Positions 47,475 through 56,995 are shown, counted from the stretch's first letter. The stretch is 64,000 nucleotides of DNA from Bacillus sp. 2B10 (GCA_003946805.1 RPSH01000002.1:1-64000); one strand, 5' to 3'. Numbers and translations: made by a program. Notes: generated by a model from the sequence alone, not told the origin.

Positions 47475-49730
47475 GTGTCCGAGACCACCGACCAGTTTTC
47501 CGAGCGCGAGGCGCTGCTGTTCCATTCGGAGGGACGGCCGGGCAAGATCGAGATCATCGCGTCGAAACCAATGGCGACGCAGCGCGACCTGGCACTCGCC
47601 TATTCGCCCGGCGTCGCGGTGCCGGTGAAGGCGATCTACGACGATCCCGCCTGCGCCTACGACTATACCGCCAAGGGCAATCTGGTCGCGGTGATCTCCA
47701 ACGGCACCGCCATTCTCGGCCTCGGCAATCTCGGCGCGCTGGCATCCAAGCCGGTGATGGAGGGCAAGGCGGTCCTCTTCAAGCGCTTCGCCGACGTCGA
47801 TTCGATCGATATCGAGCTCAAGACCGAGGATGTCGACCGCTTCATCGACGCGGTCGAGCTGATGGAGCCGAGCTTCGGCGGCATCAACCTCGAAGACATC
47901 AAGTCGCCCGAATGCTTCATCATCGAGCAGACGCTGCGCGAACGCATGAACATCCCCGTCTTCCACGACGACCAGCACGGCACCGCGATCATCTGCGCCG
48001 CCGGCCTCATCAACGCCTGCCTGCTGACCAATCGCAAGCTGAGCGAGGTCAAGGTCGTGGTGAACGGGGCGGGGGCCGCCGCCATCGCCTGCACCGAATT
48101 GATGAAGGCGATGGGCGTCGCCCACGACAACGTCATCATGTGCGACCGTACCGGCGTGATCTATCAGGGTCGCGACGACGTGAACCAGTGGCAGTCGGCC
48201 CACGCCGCCGCCACCGACCGCCGCACGCTCACCGAAGCGCTGCACGGCGCCGACGTGTTCCTCGGCCTCTCGGCCGCCGGCGCGCTCAAGCCCGAAATGG
48301 TCAAGGACATGGCGCCTTCGCCGATCATCTTCGCGATGGCCAATCCCGAACCCGAAATCCGCCCCGAACTGGCGAAGGCCGCGCGCCCCGACGCGATCGT
48401 CGCCACCGGCCGTTCGGACTATCCGAACCAGGTCAACAACGTCATCGGCTTCCCCTTCATCTTCCGCGGTGCGCTCGACGTGCGCGCGACCGGCATCAAC
48501 GACGAGATGAAGATCGCCGCCGCGAACGCCATCGCCGAACTGGCGCGCCAGCGCGTGCCGGAGGAAGTGGCGCTGGCCTATGGCACGCAGCACAGCTTCG
48601 GCCCCGAATACATCATCCCCGCGCCGTTCGACCCGCGGCTGATGGAACTGGTGCCGTCGGCCGTGGCGAAGGCGGCGATGGATTCGGGTGTCGCCACCCG
48701 CCCGATCCTCGACATGGAAGCGTATCGCCAGCAGCTGCGCGCGCGTCTCAACCCGACCACCTCGGTCCTGACCATGGCCTATGAAGGTGCCCGCGCGCAT
48801 CCCAAGCGCGTGCTTTTCGCGGAGGGCGAGGAGGAAGTCGTGCTGCGCGCGGCGATCGCGTTCAAGGAAGGTGGCTACGGCGTGCCCGTCCTGGTCGGCC
48901 GCGAGGATGTCCACGACCGCCTGCGCGCGCTCGGCGTCGCCAATCCGGACGAATATGAAGTCCACAACAGCCGCACCAGCGAGATGGTGCCGCAGATGGT
49001 CGACTTCCTCTACGAACGCCTTCAGCGCCGCGGCTACCTGAAGCGTGACGCCGAACGCCTCATCAATCAGGATCGCAACAGCTTCGGCGCGGTACTGCTG
49101 CAACTCGGCGTCGCCGATGCGATGATTACCGGCATCACCCGCACCTATGCCCAGACCTTCCGCGACGTGCGCCGGGTGATCGACCCGATCGATGGCAAGG
49201 TGCCGTTCGGCATCCACCTGCTGGTCGGGCAGAGCCATACCGTGTTCATGTCGGACACGACGATCAACGAACGCCCGTCGGGCGAGGAACTGGCCGACAT
49301 CGCCGAACGCACCGCCGCCGTCGCCCGTCGCATGGGCCACGAACCGCGCGTCGCGTTCCTCAGCTATTCGACCTTCGGCAATCCCGAGGGGCAGTGGATC
49401 GACAATGTCCGCGACGGCGTCGCCGCGCTCGACAAGCGGCAGGTCGGCTTCGAATATGAAGGCGAAATGGCCCCCGACGTCGCGCTCAACCCGCGGCAGA
49501 TGGCGAACTTCCCCTTCGCCCGCCTGTCGGGTCCGGCCAACGTCCTCATCATGCCGGGACTGCAATCGGCCAACATCTCGGCGAAACTGCTGCGCGAACT
49601 GGGCGGGGACGACGTGATCGGCCCGATGTTGATCGGCATGGAAAAGCCGGTGCAGATCGCCCCGATGACCAGCACGGCGAACGAACTGGTGACGCTGGCA
49701 GTGCTGGCGGCAGGCGGCATGGTGGGGTGA
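47475..49730 (+). CDS. maeB: NADP-dependent malic enzyme with phosphotransacetylase-like domain
   Basis: Predicted 751-residue enzyme converting malate to pyruvate, CO2 and NADPH. The malic N-terminal domain (LALAYSPGVAVPV, IEIELKTEDVDRF region) and NAD-binding domain (VVVNGAGAAAIACTELM, PLIFAMANPEPEI-like) occupy residues 1-430. The rest is the PTA-like domain (PKRVLFAEGEEE, ..IMPGLQSANI) found in MaeB, usually catalytically inert and regulatory. GTG start at 47475 with CGGGAGA 8 nt upstream; the frame extends further 5' without family sequence. Divergent from mutS. Confidence 0.95.
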   Translation: MSETTDQFSEREALLFHSEGRPGKIEIIASKPMATQRDLALAYSPGVAVPVKAIYDDPACAYDYTAKGNLVAVISNGTAILGLGNLGALASKPVMEGKAVLFKRFADVDSIDIELKTEDVDRFIDAVELMEPSFGGINLEDIKSPECFIIEQTLRERMNIPVFHDDQHGTAIICAAGLINACLLTNRKLSEVKVVVNGAGAAAIACTELMKAMGVAHDNVIMCDRTGVIYQGRDDVNQWQSAHAAATDRRTLTEALHGADVFLGLSAAGALKPEMVKDMAPSPIIFAMANPEPEIRPELAKAARPDAIVATGRSDYPNQVNNVIGFPFIFRGALDVRATGINDEMKIAAANAIAELARQRVPEEVALAYGTQHSFGPEYIIPAPFDPRLMELVPSAVAKAAMDSGVATRPILDMEAYRQQLRARLNPTTSVLTMAYEGARAHPKRVLFAEGEEEVVLRAAIAFKEGGYGVPVLVGREDVHDRLRALGVANPDEYEVHNSRTSEMVPQMVDFLYERLQRRGYLKRDAERLINQDRNSFGAVLLQLGVADAMITGITRTYAQTFRDVRRVIDPIDGKVPFGIHLLVGQSHTVFMSDTTINERPSGEELADIAERTAAVARRMGHEPRVAFLSYSTFGNPEGQWIDNVRDGVAALDKRQVGFEYEGEMAPDVALNPRQMANFPFARLSGPANVLIMPGLQSANISAKLLRELGGDDVIGPMLIGMEKPVQIAPMTSTANELVTLAVLAAGGMVG

Positions 49731-49775
49731 GGGCGGGGGCGCTCGTAGGTCGAGCGCTCCTTCCGCCTGAAACGT

Positions 49776-50090
49776 CACCCCGGACTTGATCGGGTCCCGC
49801 TTCTTTTATTTGCCACCGGCAAGGCGGGATACCCGAGGCCATTGACGGCCTGGAGTTTGATCCATCTGACTGGAAACGTCACCCCAGCGAAGGCTGGGGT
49901 CTCCGTCGGCTCCTGCCGCGCGCTACCACCGGGAGATCCCAGCCTTCGCCGGGATGACGCCCGTTTCGATATGAGTGGATCAAGCTCCAGCCGTACCCCC
50001 GCGCAGTCGGGGGGGGGGGCTGGGTGACGAACGCAAACCGTTGTTTTGCTTGGCTCTGGACCCCCGCCTGCGCGGGGGTGCGGTCTGCGA
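49776..50090. repeat. Repeat-rich spacer between malic enzyme and OMP gene
   Basis: The spacer holds CACCCCGGACTTGATCGGGT, a large imperfect inverted repeat from about 49852 to 49985, and further GC palindromes to 50080. In the inverted repeat, TTTGATCCAT at one end faces GTGGATCAAG at the other, and CCAGCGAAGGCTGGGGTCTC faces GAGATCCCAGCCTTCGCCGG. It also contains 11 consecutive G (50009-50019) and the 19-nt stretch at 50045-50063 shared with 3992-4010. No gene is seen in the 403-bp spacer. Confidence 0.8.
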
Positions 50091-50133
50091 ATTGCGCAAT
50101 ATCGCCGGATAACGTCAGGGGCGACGCCGCCCC

Positions 50134-50853
50134 TCAGAACTCCTTGATCAACCGCACCCCGCCCACCGGTCGCGCACGTTCGCCGCGCTGGCGATCCACG
50201 CCGGCGCCGAACTGCACGTTCACCTTGTCCGCCAGCGGCGCATGGAATTGCGGGATCAGCGCAAGGCCGCCGTCGCGGTGCGACTTGTAGTTGATCTCCA
50301 GCCCGGCGACCCGGTCCCGCCCCAGGTCGTAGAAGGTCGAATGGTTGACCAGCAGCCCGGCATCGCTCTCCGACTGGCCCAGCCGCACATCGCCCACCCC
50401 GACCATCGACATCGTGCTCAACCGTTCGTTGTGCCGCCGCCCGAGCATGTAGAGCAGCGCCTGCGACGTCCGCCCGCTCTCCCGTTCGTAGATGCCCAGG
50501 AACTGGACGCCATGCACAATCCGACCCTGGTCGAACGTGCCGAACGTCGCCTGCGCACCCATCTTCAACTCGGCCAGCCGCGTGCCCTCGAACGGCAGTT
50601 CGAACTCCAGCGCGAAGCCGTCGGCGACGGCATATTCGATCTCCGGCGCCCATTCGAGCGCGCGTTCCTGCCCCGACAATGGCGACAGCGCGAGGACGTT
50701 CGTCTCCAGTTCGCCGCGCCGCGCGCCCATCGGACGAACCATGTCGAACACCATCGGTTCGGGGATGTGCGGATAGTCGGCGGCGTCCCGTGCGGCGGCG
50801 GGAACGGCACCGACGATGGTCAGCGTCAGGGCGGCGAAACGGGCAATGGACAT
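50134..50853 (-). CDS. Outer-membrane beta-barrel-like protein of unknown function
   Basis: Predicted 239-residue exported protein. The signal peptide (ALTLTIVGAVPAAARD) is followed by alternating hydrophobic/polar strands such as ALEWAPEIEYAVADGFALEF and VGVGDVRLGQSESDAGLL. It ends GVRLIKEF with a terminal Phe, the usual barrel-closing residue. No family was recognised. ATG at 50853; divergent from the SDR gene with a 126-nt promoter region. Confidence 0.8.
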   Translation of the reverse strand: MSIARFAALTLTIVGAVPAAARDAADYPHIPEPMVFDMVRPMGARRGELETNVLALSPLSGQERALEWAPEIEYAVADGFALEFELPFEGTRLAELKMGAQATFGTFDQGRIVHGVQFLGIYERESGRTSQALLYMLGRRHNERLSTMSMVGVGDVRLGQSESDAGLLVNHSTFYDLGRDRVAGLEINYKSHRDGGLALIPQFHAPLADKVNVQFGAGVDRQRGERARPVGGVRLIKEF

Positions 50854-50979
50854 CGATGCAACAGACCTTTCCGGAGGAGAGGGCGTTGTAAGAACCCCGA
50901 CCGGCGGGTCAAACCGCAGGCGCCGTGTCGGGAAAGCAGCAGCACTTCGAGCGTTGTCGTTCGCAATGGAGCAACAAAC

Positions 50980-51696
50980 ATGGCGTTAGAGACGGCGTTG
51001 GTGATCGGCGCGAATGGCGGGATCGGGTCGGCACTGGTCGCGGGCCTCGCGGCGTCGGGCCGCTACGACCGCATCATCGCCGCCGCCCGGAGCGAACCCG
51101 CGACGCTCCCCGCGAACGTCGACTACCGTCCGATCGATATCGCCGACCCCGCCTCGATCGCGGCCGCCGCCGCACGGATCGACGCCCCGCTGACCCGCGT
51201 CATCGTCGCCACCGGCACGCTGCACGACGAGGCGGCCGGTCCCGAACGCAGCCTGCGCGACCTCGACGCCGACCGGCTGGCGCGCCTGTTCGCGATCAAC
51301 ACCATCGGCCCGGCGCTGGTGCTGAAACATTTCGCGCCGCTACTGGCAAAGGACCAGCCGTCGACCATCGCCTGTATCTCCGCCCGTGTCGGCAGCATTT
51401 CCGACAACCGGCTGGGCGGCTGGTACGGCTATCGCGCGTCGAAGGCGGCACTGAACCAGATCGTCCGCACCGCCGCGATCGAACTGGCACGCAGCCGGCC
51501 GCAGGCGGTGTGCGTCGCACTCCATCCCGGCACCGTCGATACGGGCCTGAGCAAGCCGTTCCAGCGCGGCGTCCCCGCGGAAAAGCTGTTCACTCCGGCC
51601 TATAGCGCCGAACGCCTGCTCGCCGTCCTCGACACGCTGACCCCGGCACAGAGCGGCCGCATCTTCGCGTGGGACGGAGTGGAAATCGCCCCCTGA
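50980..51696 (+). CDS. Short-chain dehydrogenase/reductase (C-factor-like)
   Basis: Predicted 238-residue SDR. The cofactor loop is VIGANGGIGSALV. Active-site residues are in SARVGSISDNRLGG and the Tyr151-x3-Lys155 motif YRASKA. The family resembles CsgA/C-factor type SDRs with a short C-terminus. TGGAG lies 8 nt before the ATG. Substrate unknown. It converges with a second, different SDR; the 33-nt repeated element lies between them. Confidence 0.9.
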   Translation: MALETALVIGANGGIGSALVAGLAASGRYDRIIAAARSEPATLPANVDYRPIDIADPASIAAAAARIDAPLTRVIVATGTLHDEAAGPERSLRDLDADRLARLFAINTIGPALVLKHFAPLLAKDQPSTIACISARVGSISDNRLGGWYGYRASKAALNQIVRTAAIELARSRPQAVCVALHPGTVDTGLSKPFQRGVPAEKLFTPAYSAERLLAVLDTLTPAQSGRIFAWDGVEIAP

Positions 51697-51801
51697 CTTT
51701 CCTACACGGATGCTGCCTGTCAGGGTGGGCTCGTTCTTTCGCATCGTTCGCCACCCCCGCGATCGCCGTCCGGTATCGGTGATGCGACACGCCGCGTGCG
51801 C

Positions 51802-51834
51802 ATTGCGCACGAGTGTGACTTTCGTGACCTTTGG
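51802..51834 (+). repeat. 33-nt repeated element, copy 2, between convergent SDR genes
   Basis: Differs from 26735-26767 at one position. Upstream of it here the dyad is perfect: GTGCGCA-T-TGCGCAC. It ends 4 nt before the stop of the convergent SDR gene, so unlike copy 1 it is not near a start codon. Confidence 0.8.
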
Positions 51835-51837
51835 CGG

Positions 51838-52620
51838 TTATCCGTCGATCGACCCGTCCAGCGACGCATTGACCAGCCCGCCATCGACCGTGATCGTCTC
51901 GCCCACCACATAATCCCCGGCCCGCGATGCGAGGTAGATCGCCGCCGCCGCCATATCCTCGTCCCCCCCGATCCGCCCGGCGGGAATGCGCTTCGCCACG
52001 CCGTCGCCATGGTCGCGTGCCGCCTTGTTCATCTCGCTGGCAAAGGCGCCGGGCGCGATCGAGGTGACGTGGATCGCGTCGCGTACCAGCCGCGCCGCCA
52101 TCCGCCGGGTCAGGTGGATCAGCGCCGCCTTCGACGCCTGATAGCTGTAGGTTTCCCACGGATTGACCCGCTGGCCGTCGATCGAGGTGATGTTGATGAC
52201 CTTGGCCGGGCGCGCGCGCGATGCCGCCGCCATCAGCATCGGGTGCAGCGCCTGCGTCAGGAAGAACGGCGACTTGACGTTCAGGTCCATGACCTTGTCC
52301 CACCCGGCTTCCGGAAACGTCTCGAACGCCTCGCCCCACGCCGCGCCGGCATTGTTGACGAGGATGTCGAGCCGGTCGGTATGGCTCGCCAGCCGGTCGG
52401 CCAGCGCCCGGCATCCGTCGACGCTCGCCACGTCCTGCGGCAGCGCGGTCGCGCCGATCGCCTCTGCGGTCGCAAGGCACTGGTCGGCCTTGCGCGCCGA
52501 GATGAACACGGTCGCCCCCTGCGCCACGAACCCCGCGGCGATCATCCGCCCGATGCCGCGCGATCCCCCGGTGACCAGCGCGACGCGTCCGTCGAGGCGG
52601 AACAGGCTGTCGGTATCCAT
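51838..52620 (-). CDS. Short-chain dehydrogenase/reductase (classical)
   Basis: Predicted 260-residue classical SDR. The cofactor loop is VTGGSRGIGRMI, followed by NNAGAAWG, INITSIDGQR, the catalytic Tyr160/Lys164 (YSYQASKAAL) and the C-terminal GETITVDGG. Full length. Substrate not determinable; such enzymes often act on gluconate-like sugars or acyl compounds. It is monocistronic and its stop lies next to the 33-nt repeat. Confidence 0.92.
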   Translation of the reverse strand: MDTDSLFRLDGRVALVTGGSRGIGRMIAAGFVAQGATVFISARKADQCLATAEAIGATALPQDVASVDGCRALADRLASHTDRLDILVNNAGAAWGEAFETFPEAGWDKVMDLNVKSPFFLTQALHPMLMAAASRARPAKVINITSIDGQRVNPWETYSYQASKAALIHLTRRMAARLVRDAIHVTSIAPGAFASEMNKAARDHGDGVAKRIPAGRIGGDEDMAAAAIYLASRAGDYVVGETITVDGGLVNASLDGSIDG

Positions 52621-52899
52621 CGCATCGTCTCCTGCAAACCCGATCTTCGAACCGGCGTTGTTATAGAATGAATAACCGATACCGGAACGTCTGAAAAGGC
52701 CGTGCCGCCAATGTCCGCCGGCCGCTTCGAAGCGCCGTCATCCCGGATATGGCCGGGACTTGGCGAATGTACCGCAGGCACCCGTAATCCTGCCGTACCT
52801 CCGCTGCCGCCGGGTAGGATGCGAGGCTCCCTAACGCCGCTTCAAACCGCCGCCCGTTTCTGTCAGCATGTGGCTTCTTCACAATCGCGGGCGGGGGCC

Positions 52900-54273
52900 A
52901 TGGAAGCAAAATTGTTCGCCGGCCATGCCGTCCGCCGCCTGCGCCGCGGACAGGCGCTGACCCAGGCGGCGATGGCCGAACTGCTCGGCGTCTCGCCCAG
53001 CTATCTCAACCTGATCGAGCGCAACCAGCGCCCGCTCACCGCCACGCTGCTGGTCGGCCTCGCCGAGCGCTTCGGCTTCGACCCGCGGACGCTGGCGGCG
53101 AGCGAGCCGGGCGGCGGTGCCGACGCGCTGCGGCGGCGGCTGGCCGATCCGATGTTCGCCGACCTCGCGCTCGATCGCGGCGACATCGCCGAATGGCTGG
53201 CGAGCGCGCCGGGCGGGGCGGAGGCGTTCGCCCGCGCCTTCGACCGGCTGGGCGGGGCGGGGGAGCCGGTCGCGGCCGACCCCGCGGCCGAGGCGCGCGG
53301 CGCGATCGAACGCTGGCGCAACCACTTCCCCGACCTCGATGCGCAGGCGGAGGCGCTGGCCGACGACCTGCGCCAGAGCGGCGGCGATCCGGCGGCGGCG
53401 ATGGCCGACCGGCTGCGCGTGCGCCACCATCTGTCGGTCCGGCTGCTGCCGGTGGAGGCGATGCCCGACCGCCTGCACCGCACCGACCTCCATGCCCGCC
53501 AGTTGCAGCTGTCCGAACGGCTCGACCCCGCCTCGCGCAGTTTCGCGCTGGCCCGCGCGCTGGGCCATGCCGAGGCGCGGGGCGAGGTGGACGCGGTGGT
53601 GCGCGGCGCCGGCCTGTCCGACCGGACCGCCGAACAATGGCTGCGTCGCCACCTCCACGGCTATTTCGCCGCCGCGGTCATGATGCCCTATGCCCGCTTC
53701 CTGCGCGCGTGCGAGGCGACCGGCTACGACATCGCGCTGCTCGGCCGCCGCTTCGGGGCGGGGTTCGAACATGTCGCGCACCGCCTGACCACGCTCCACC
53801 GCGTCGGTGCGCGCGGCGCGTCCTTCTGCCTGCTCCGGCTCGACCGCGCGGGACAGGTGTCGAAGCGCTTCGCCGGCGCCAGCCAGTCGCCGCTGGTCGA
53901 GGGCGCGCCATGCCCGCTGCTCGGCGCGTTCGATGCCTTCGCCCGCGGCGGCGAGGCGATCGTCCAGCTGGTCGAGCCCGAGGCGGGCGGCCGGTGGCTG
54001 ACCATCGCCCGCACCGTCACCCCGCCCGGCGCGCTGGCGGGGGAGGTGCGGGCGCGCTTCGTCGTGATGCTCGGCATCGCCGCCGACCAGGCCGCCGGCC
54101 TCGCCATGGCGCGCGGGCTCGATCTGTCGGCGCGCGGCGTGCCCGTCGGGCCGGGATGCCGCGCCTGCACCCGCGGCGACTGCCCGCAACGCTCCGCCCC
54201 GCCGCTGGCGCGCGCGATGCGGCTCGACGACCGCGAGGGCGGGCTGACGCCGTTCGCCTTTGCCGGGGACTGA
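52900..54273 (+). CDS. XRE-family regulator with short-chain fatty acyl sensor domain (ScfR-like)
   Basis: Predicted 457-residue regulator. An N-terminal HTH (GQALTQAAMAELLGVSPSYL) is followed by an ImmA/IrrE-like central region in which the zinc motif HExxH is not preserved (FALARALGHAEARG). The C-terminal DUF2083-type domain has the Cys cluster CRACTRGDCPQR. This architecture is that of RamB/PrpC- and ScfR-type regulators that respond to short-chain acyl-CoA and control glyoxylate or propionate genes. No metabolic target is adjacent. ATG 52900 is preceded by GCGGGGG. The 280 bp upstream has only GC-rich repeat traces. Confidence 0.88.
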   Translation: MEAKLFAGHAVRRLRRGQALTQAAMAELLGVSPSYLNLIERNQRPLTATLLVGLAERFGFDPRTLAASEPGGGADALRRRLADPMFADLALDRGDIAEWLASAPGGAEAFARAFDRLGGAGEPVAADPAAEARGAIERWRNHFPDLDAQAEALADDLRQSGGDPAAAMADRLRVRHHLSVRLLPVEAMPDRLHRTDLHARQLQLSERLDPASRSFALARALGHAEARGEVDAVVRGAGLSDRTAEQWLRRHLHGYFAAAVMMPYARFLRACEATGYDIALLGRRFGAGFEHVAHRLTTLHRVGARGASFCLLRLDRAGQVSKRFAGASQSPLVEGAPCPLLGAFDAFARGGEAIVQLVEPEAGGRWLTIARTVTPPGALAGEVRARFVVMLGIAADQAAGLAMARGLDLSARGVPVGPGCRACTRGDCPQRSAPPLARAMRLDDREGGLTPFAFAGD

Positions 54274-54330
54274 GCGCCGCGCTATGCTGGCGTTACGTCT
54301 CCCTTAACCCTGTCGTGGCACAACGCGGAC

Positions 54331-55572
54331 ATGCGAGTCCTCCATATCCTCGACCATGGCCTGCCGCTGCATAGCGGGTACACGTTCCGCACGCGGGCGA
54401 TCCTGACCGCGCAGATGGCGCGCGGGTGGCAGGTCGCGGCCGTCACCGGCGCGCGGCAGGGCGCGACGACGTGCCCGCGCGAGACGGTCGACGGCATCGA
54501 CTTCCACCGTACCGTGCCGCCGCGCGCGCTGCCGGCGCCGCTCGGCGAACTGGCGGAAATCCGCGCCTTCGCCGCGTCGATCGACCGGGTGGTCGACACG
54601 TTCCGGCCCGACATCCTCCACGCCCATTCGCCGGTGCTCGACGCGCTGGCGGCGTTGCGCGTCGCCCGGCGGCGCAAGCTGCCGCTGGTCTACGAGATCC
54701 GCGCCTTCTGGGAAGACGCGGCGGTCGGCAATGGCACGGGGACCGAAGGGTCGCTGCGCTACCGGGCGACTCGCGCGCTCGAAAGCTGGGCGGTGCGCCG
54801 TGCGGACGGGGTCGCGGTGATCTGCGAAGGGTTGCGCCGCGATCTGGTGGCGCGCGGGATCGCGGCGGACAAGATCATGGTGTCGCCCAACGGCGTCGAC
54901 CTGACGCTGTTCGGCGATCCGCCCCCGCCCGACGCGGCGCTCGCCGAACGGCTGGGCCTTACGGGCAAGGAGGTGCTGGGCTATCTCGGCAGCTTCTACG
55001 ATTACGAAGGGCTCGACACGCTGATCGCGGCGATGCCCGCGCTGGTCGCCGCGCGCCCCGACGTGCGGCTGCTGATGGTCGGCGGCGGCCCGATGGAGGC
55101 GGCCCTGCGCGCACAGGCCGCCGCGTCCAGTGTCGCCCATGCGATCCACTTCATCGGCCGCGTCCCGCATCAGGAGGTCGAGCGCTATTACGGCCTCGTC
55201 GACCTGCTGGTTTATCCGCGCAAGGCGATGCGGCTGACCGATCTGGTCACGCCGCTCAAGCCGCTGGAGGCGATGGCGCAGCGCCGGCTGGTCGCCGCCT
55301 CCGACGTCGGCGGCCACCGCGAACTGATCCGCGACGGCGATACCGGCACGCTGTTCCCGCCCGACGATCCCGCCGCGCTCGCCGGCCGCGTCGCCGCGCT
55401 GCTCGCCGACCGTTCGGGCTGGGACGCGATGCGCGACCGCGGCCGCGCCTTTGTCGAGGCGGAGCGCAACTGGGCATCGAACGTCGCGCGCTATCAACCG
55501 CTCTATCAGCGGCTGATCGGGCGCGGCGCGGCGGGCGTGCCCACATCCGGGCGCGCGATGGTGGACGCATGA
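54331..55572 (+). CDS. Glycosyltransferase, PEP-CTERM/exosortase-A-associated family
   Basis: Predicted 413-residue GT4-type glycosyltransferase. The start MRVLHILDHGLPLHSGYTFR and the sugar-donor segment PLEAMAQRRLVAASDVGGHR match the exosortase-linked glycosyltransferase family TIGR04063. Two Rossmann domains with AHAIHFIGRVPHQEVERYY between them are visible. In other genomes the family lies beside exosortase and exopolysaccharide genes; no exosortase occurs in this window. Its stop overlaps the next gene start (ATGA). Confidence 0.9.
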   Translation: MRVLHILDHGLPLHSGYTFRTRAILTAQMARGWQVAAVTGARQGATTCPRETVDGIDFHRTVPPRALPAPLGELAEIRAFAASIDRVVDTFRPDILHAHSPVLDALAALRVARRRKLPLVYEIRAFWEDAAVGNGTGTEGSLRYRATRALESWAVRRADGVAVICEGLRRDLVARGIAADKIMVSPNGVDLTLFGDPPPPDAALAERLGLTGKEVLGYLGSFYDYEGLDTLIAAMPALVAARPDVRLLMVGGGPMEAALRAQAAASSVAHAIHFIGRVPHQEVERYYGLVDLLVYPRKAMRLTDLVTPLKPLEAMAQRRLVAASDVGGHRELIRDGDTGTLFPPDDPAALAGRVAALLADRSGWDAMRDRGRAFVEAERNWASNVARYQPLYQRLIGRGAAGVPTSGRAMVDA

Positions 55573-56381
55573 ACCGCGCGCTGCCACGCGTCCTCGCCGC
55601 CGTCGCCGGGCTGGCAGTCGCGATCGCCATCGCCTTCGTGCCGGCGTGGCGGATCGAGACGGTCGTGTCGGAAAGCGGCCTGCCCGCATTCCTGCCGATC
55701 GCCGCGCCGCCGCTCGGCTGGACCGCACGCGCCGCGCTGATGCTGCTGGCCGCGCTGCTGGTCGCGCTGCCGCTATGGGTCGCGCTGACGCTGCTCGGCG
55801 CCACCCGCCCGACCGCGCTGACCTATAGCGAGGCGGCCGAGGACGAATTGCCGCCCAGCGTCCGCCGCGCCGATGCCCATCCCGACGCCCCGCCGCGCCC
55901 GCCGGTACGCGCCGGGCGCGATCTCGGCGCGCCGTTTCTCGACTCCGTCGAACCCGTCGAAGCGGAGATCGCCCTGCCGCGCGACCTCGACACGCCGATG
56001 GCGATGTTCGATCCGCAGGCGCTGCCCCAGGTCCCCGCCGCGCCGCCGCCCACGGTAAGGCCGCTGTTCCGCCCCCTCGATCCCGAGCCGGAGCTGGCGG
56101 AGTTCGCCCCGATCGCCGATCCCGGTCCCGTCGACGCACCCGCGATCGAACCGGAACCTTTCGCCGGGGTGCAGTCCGTCCCCGCTCCGGAGCCGGTCGA
56201 ACCCGTCGCGCCGCCGGCCGCGGCGTCCACTACGCCTGCGCCCAGCATCGCGACGCTGCTCGACCGGCTCGACCGGGGATTGCAAAGGCGACGGCTCGAC
56301 CGGGCACCGCCCGCGTCCGAACCATCGCCCGGCCTCGCCTCCGCCCTTGGCGCGCTGCGGCGCATGGCCGGAGGCGAGTAA
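55569..56381 (+). CDS. Membrane protein with Pro/Glu-rich cytoplasmic tail
   Basis: Predicted 270-residue protein. Two N-terminal helices (VLAAVAGLAVAIAIAFVPAW and RAALMLLAALLVALPLWVAL) precede about 190 residues rich in Pro, Ala and Glu with clustered acidic runs (PEPELAEFAPIADPGP). The end is helical (LDRLDRGLQRRRLDR). Not recognised as a family. It is translationally coupled to the glycosyltransferase, so a role with its glycan product is likely. Confidence 0.75.
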   Translation: MNRALPRVLAAVAGLAVAIAIAFVPAWRIETVVSESGLPAFLPIAAPPLGWTARAALMLLAALLVALPLWVALTLLGATRPTALTYSEAAEDELPPSVRRADAHPDAPPRPPVRAGRDLGAPFLDSVEPVEAEIALPRDLDTPMAMFDPQALPQVPAAPPPTVRPLFRPLDPEPELAEFAPIADPGPVDAPAIEPEPFAGVQSVPAPEPVEPVAPPAAASTTPAPSIATLLDRLDRGLQRRRLDRAPPASEPSPGLASALGALRRMAGGE

Positions 56382-56510
56382 CGCGCCTCCGCGTCATCCC
56401 TGGACCGGCCGGACCTCTGCAAGATACGGGGTACGGCAGAGGATGGATCAACGCGGGAGGGGCCTTCGCAAACATCGCGCTCCGGGGGGAAGGACGACCG
56501 GGTCACCGAC

Positions 56511-56813
56511 CTACCGCTCCTCGACCGTCAGCACCTCCAGCCCGACGGCACCGGCCACCGCCCGCCCCACGACCTGCACGTCCGCCACCAGATGCCCGCG
56601 CAGCGGCAGGTCGGCCTCGGGCAGCGCCGCGATCCACCGCTCGAACGCCGCACCGCCGCCCGCCAGCGTCAGCCGATGCCGCGCCCCGTTGAACGTCGCG
56701 CTGGCCCATGGCGTCGCGTCCGCCGCGACGATCGCGATCGTCGCCCCGGCCGCCTCCGCCGCGATGCGCAGCCGCCGTTCCAGCAGCGTCGTCGCGTCCG
56801 GTCCCCGGCTCAT
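56511..56813 (-). CDS. Conserved small hypothetical protein, second gene of SOS-box operon
   Basis: Predicted 100-residue protein (starts MSRGPDATTLLERRL). One small alpha/beta fold is suggested: helix, strands around IAIVAADATPW and RHRLTLAGGGAAF, then LADVQVVG-like strand and a C-terminal VLTVEER. Not recognised. Its ATG overlaps the stop of the 61-residue gene, so it is coupled to it. This operon diverges from the S24 regulator. Confidence 0.75.
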   Translation of the reverse strand: MSRGPDATTLLERRLRIAAEAAGATIAIVAADATPWASATFNGARHRLTLAGGGAAFERWIAALPEADLPLRGHLVADVQVVGRAVAGAVGLEVLTVEER

Positions 56814-56995
56814 TCCCCGCGCTCCAGCCGGTCGATATAGGCCTCGATCCGCGCGACCAGCGGCGGGCGGGGCTGGCGTCCGTTGCGCAGGTCGCCCACC
56901 AGCCGCGGGTCGCCCGCCGCCCGTCGCCCGAACAGCGTTTCGGGCATGCCGGTCTGCTCCAGATGCCGGCTGATCCGCTGCAATATCGTGTGCAT
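56810..56995 (-). CDS. Small basic HTH-like protein, first gene of SOS-box operon
   Basis: 61-residue protein, full open frame from ATG 56995. The pattern ISRHLEQTGMPETLFGRRAA then GDPRLVGDLRNGRQPRPP and ARIEAYIDRLER matches a group of short alphaproteobacterial proteins with a lambda-repressor-like helical core (GDPRxVxDLRxGRxP). Likely DNA-binding, perhaps an accessory repressor. It precedes and overlaps the 100-residue gene, and its promoter region contains the GTTC-N7-GTTC site. Confidence 0.75.
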   Translation of the reverse strand: MHTILQRISRHLEQTGMPETLFGRRAAGDPRLVGDLRNGRQPRPPLVARIEAYIDRLERGE

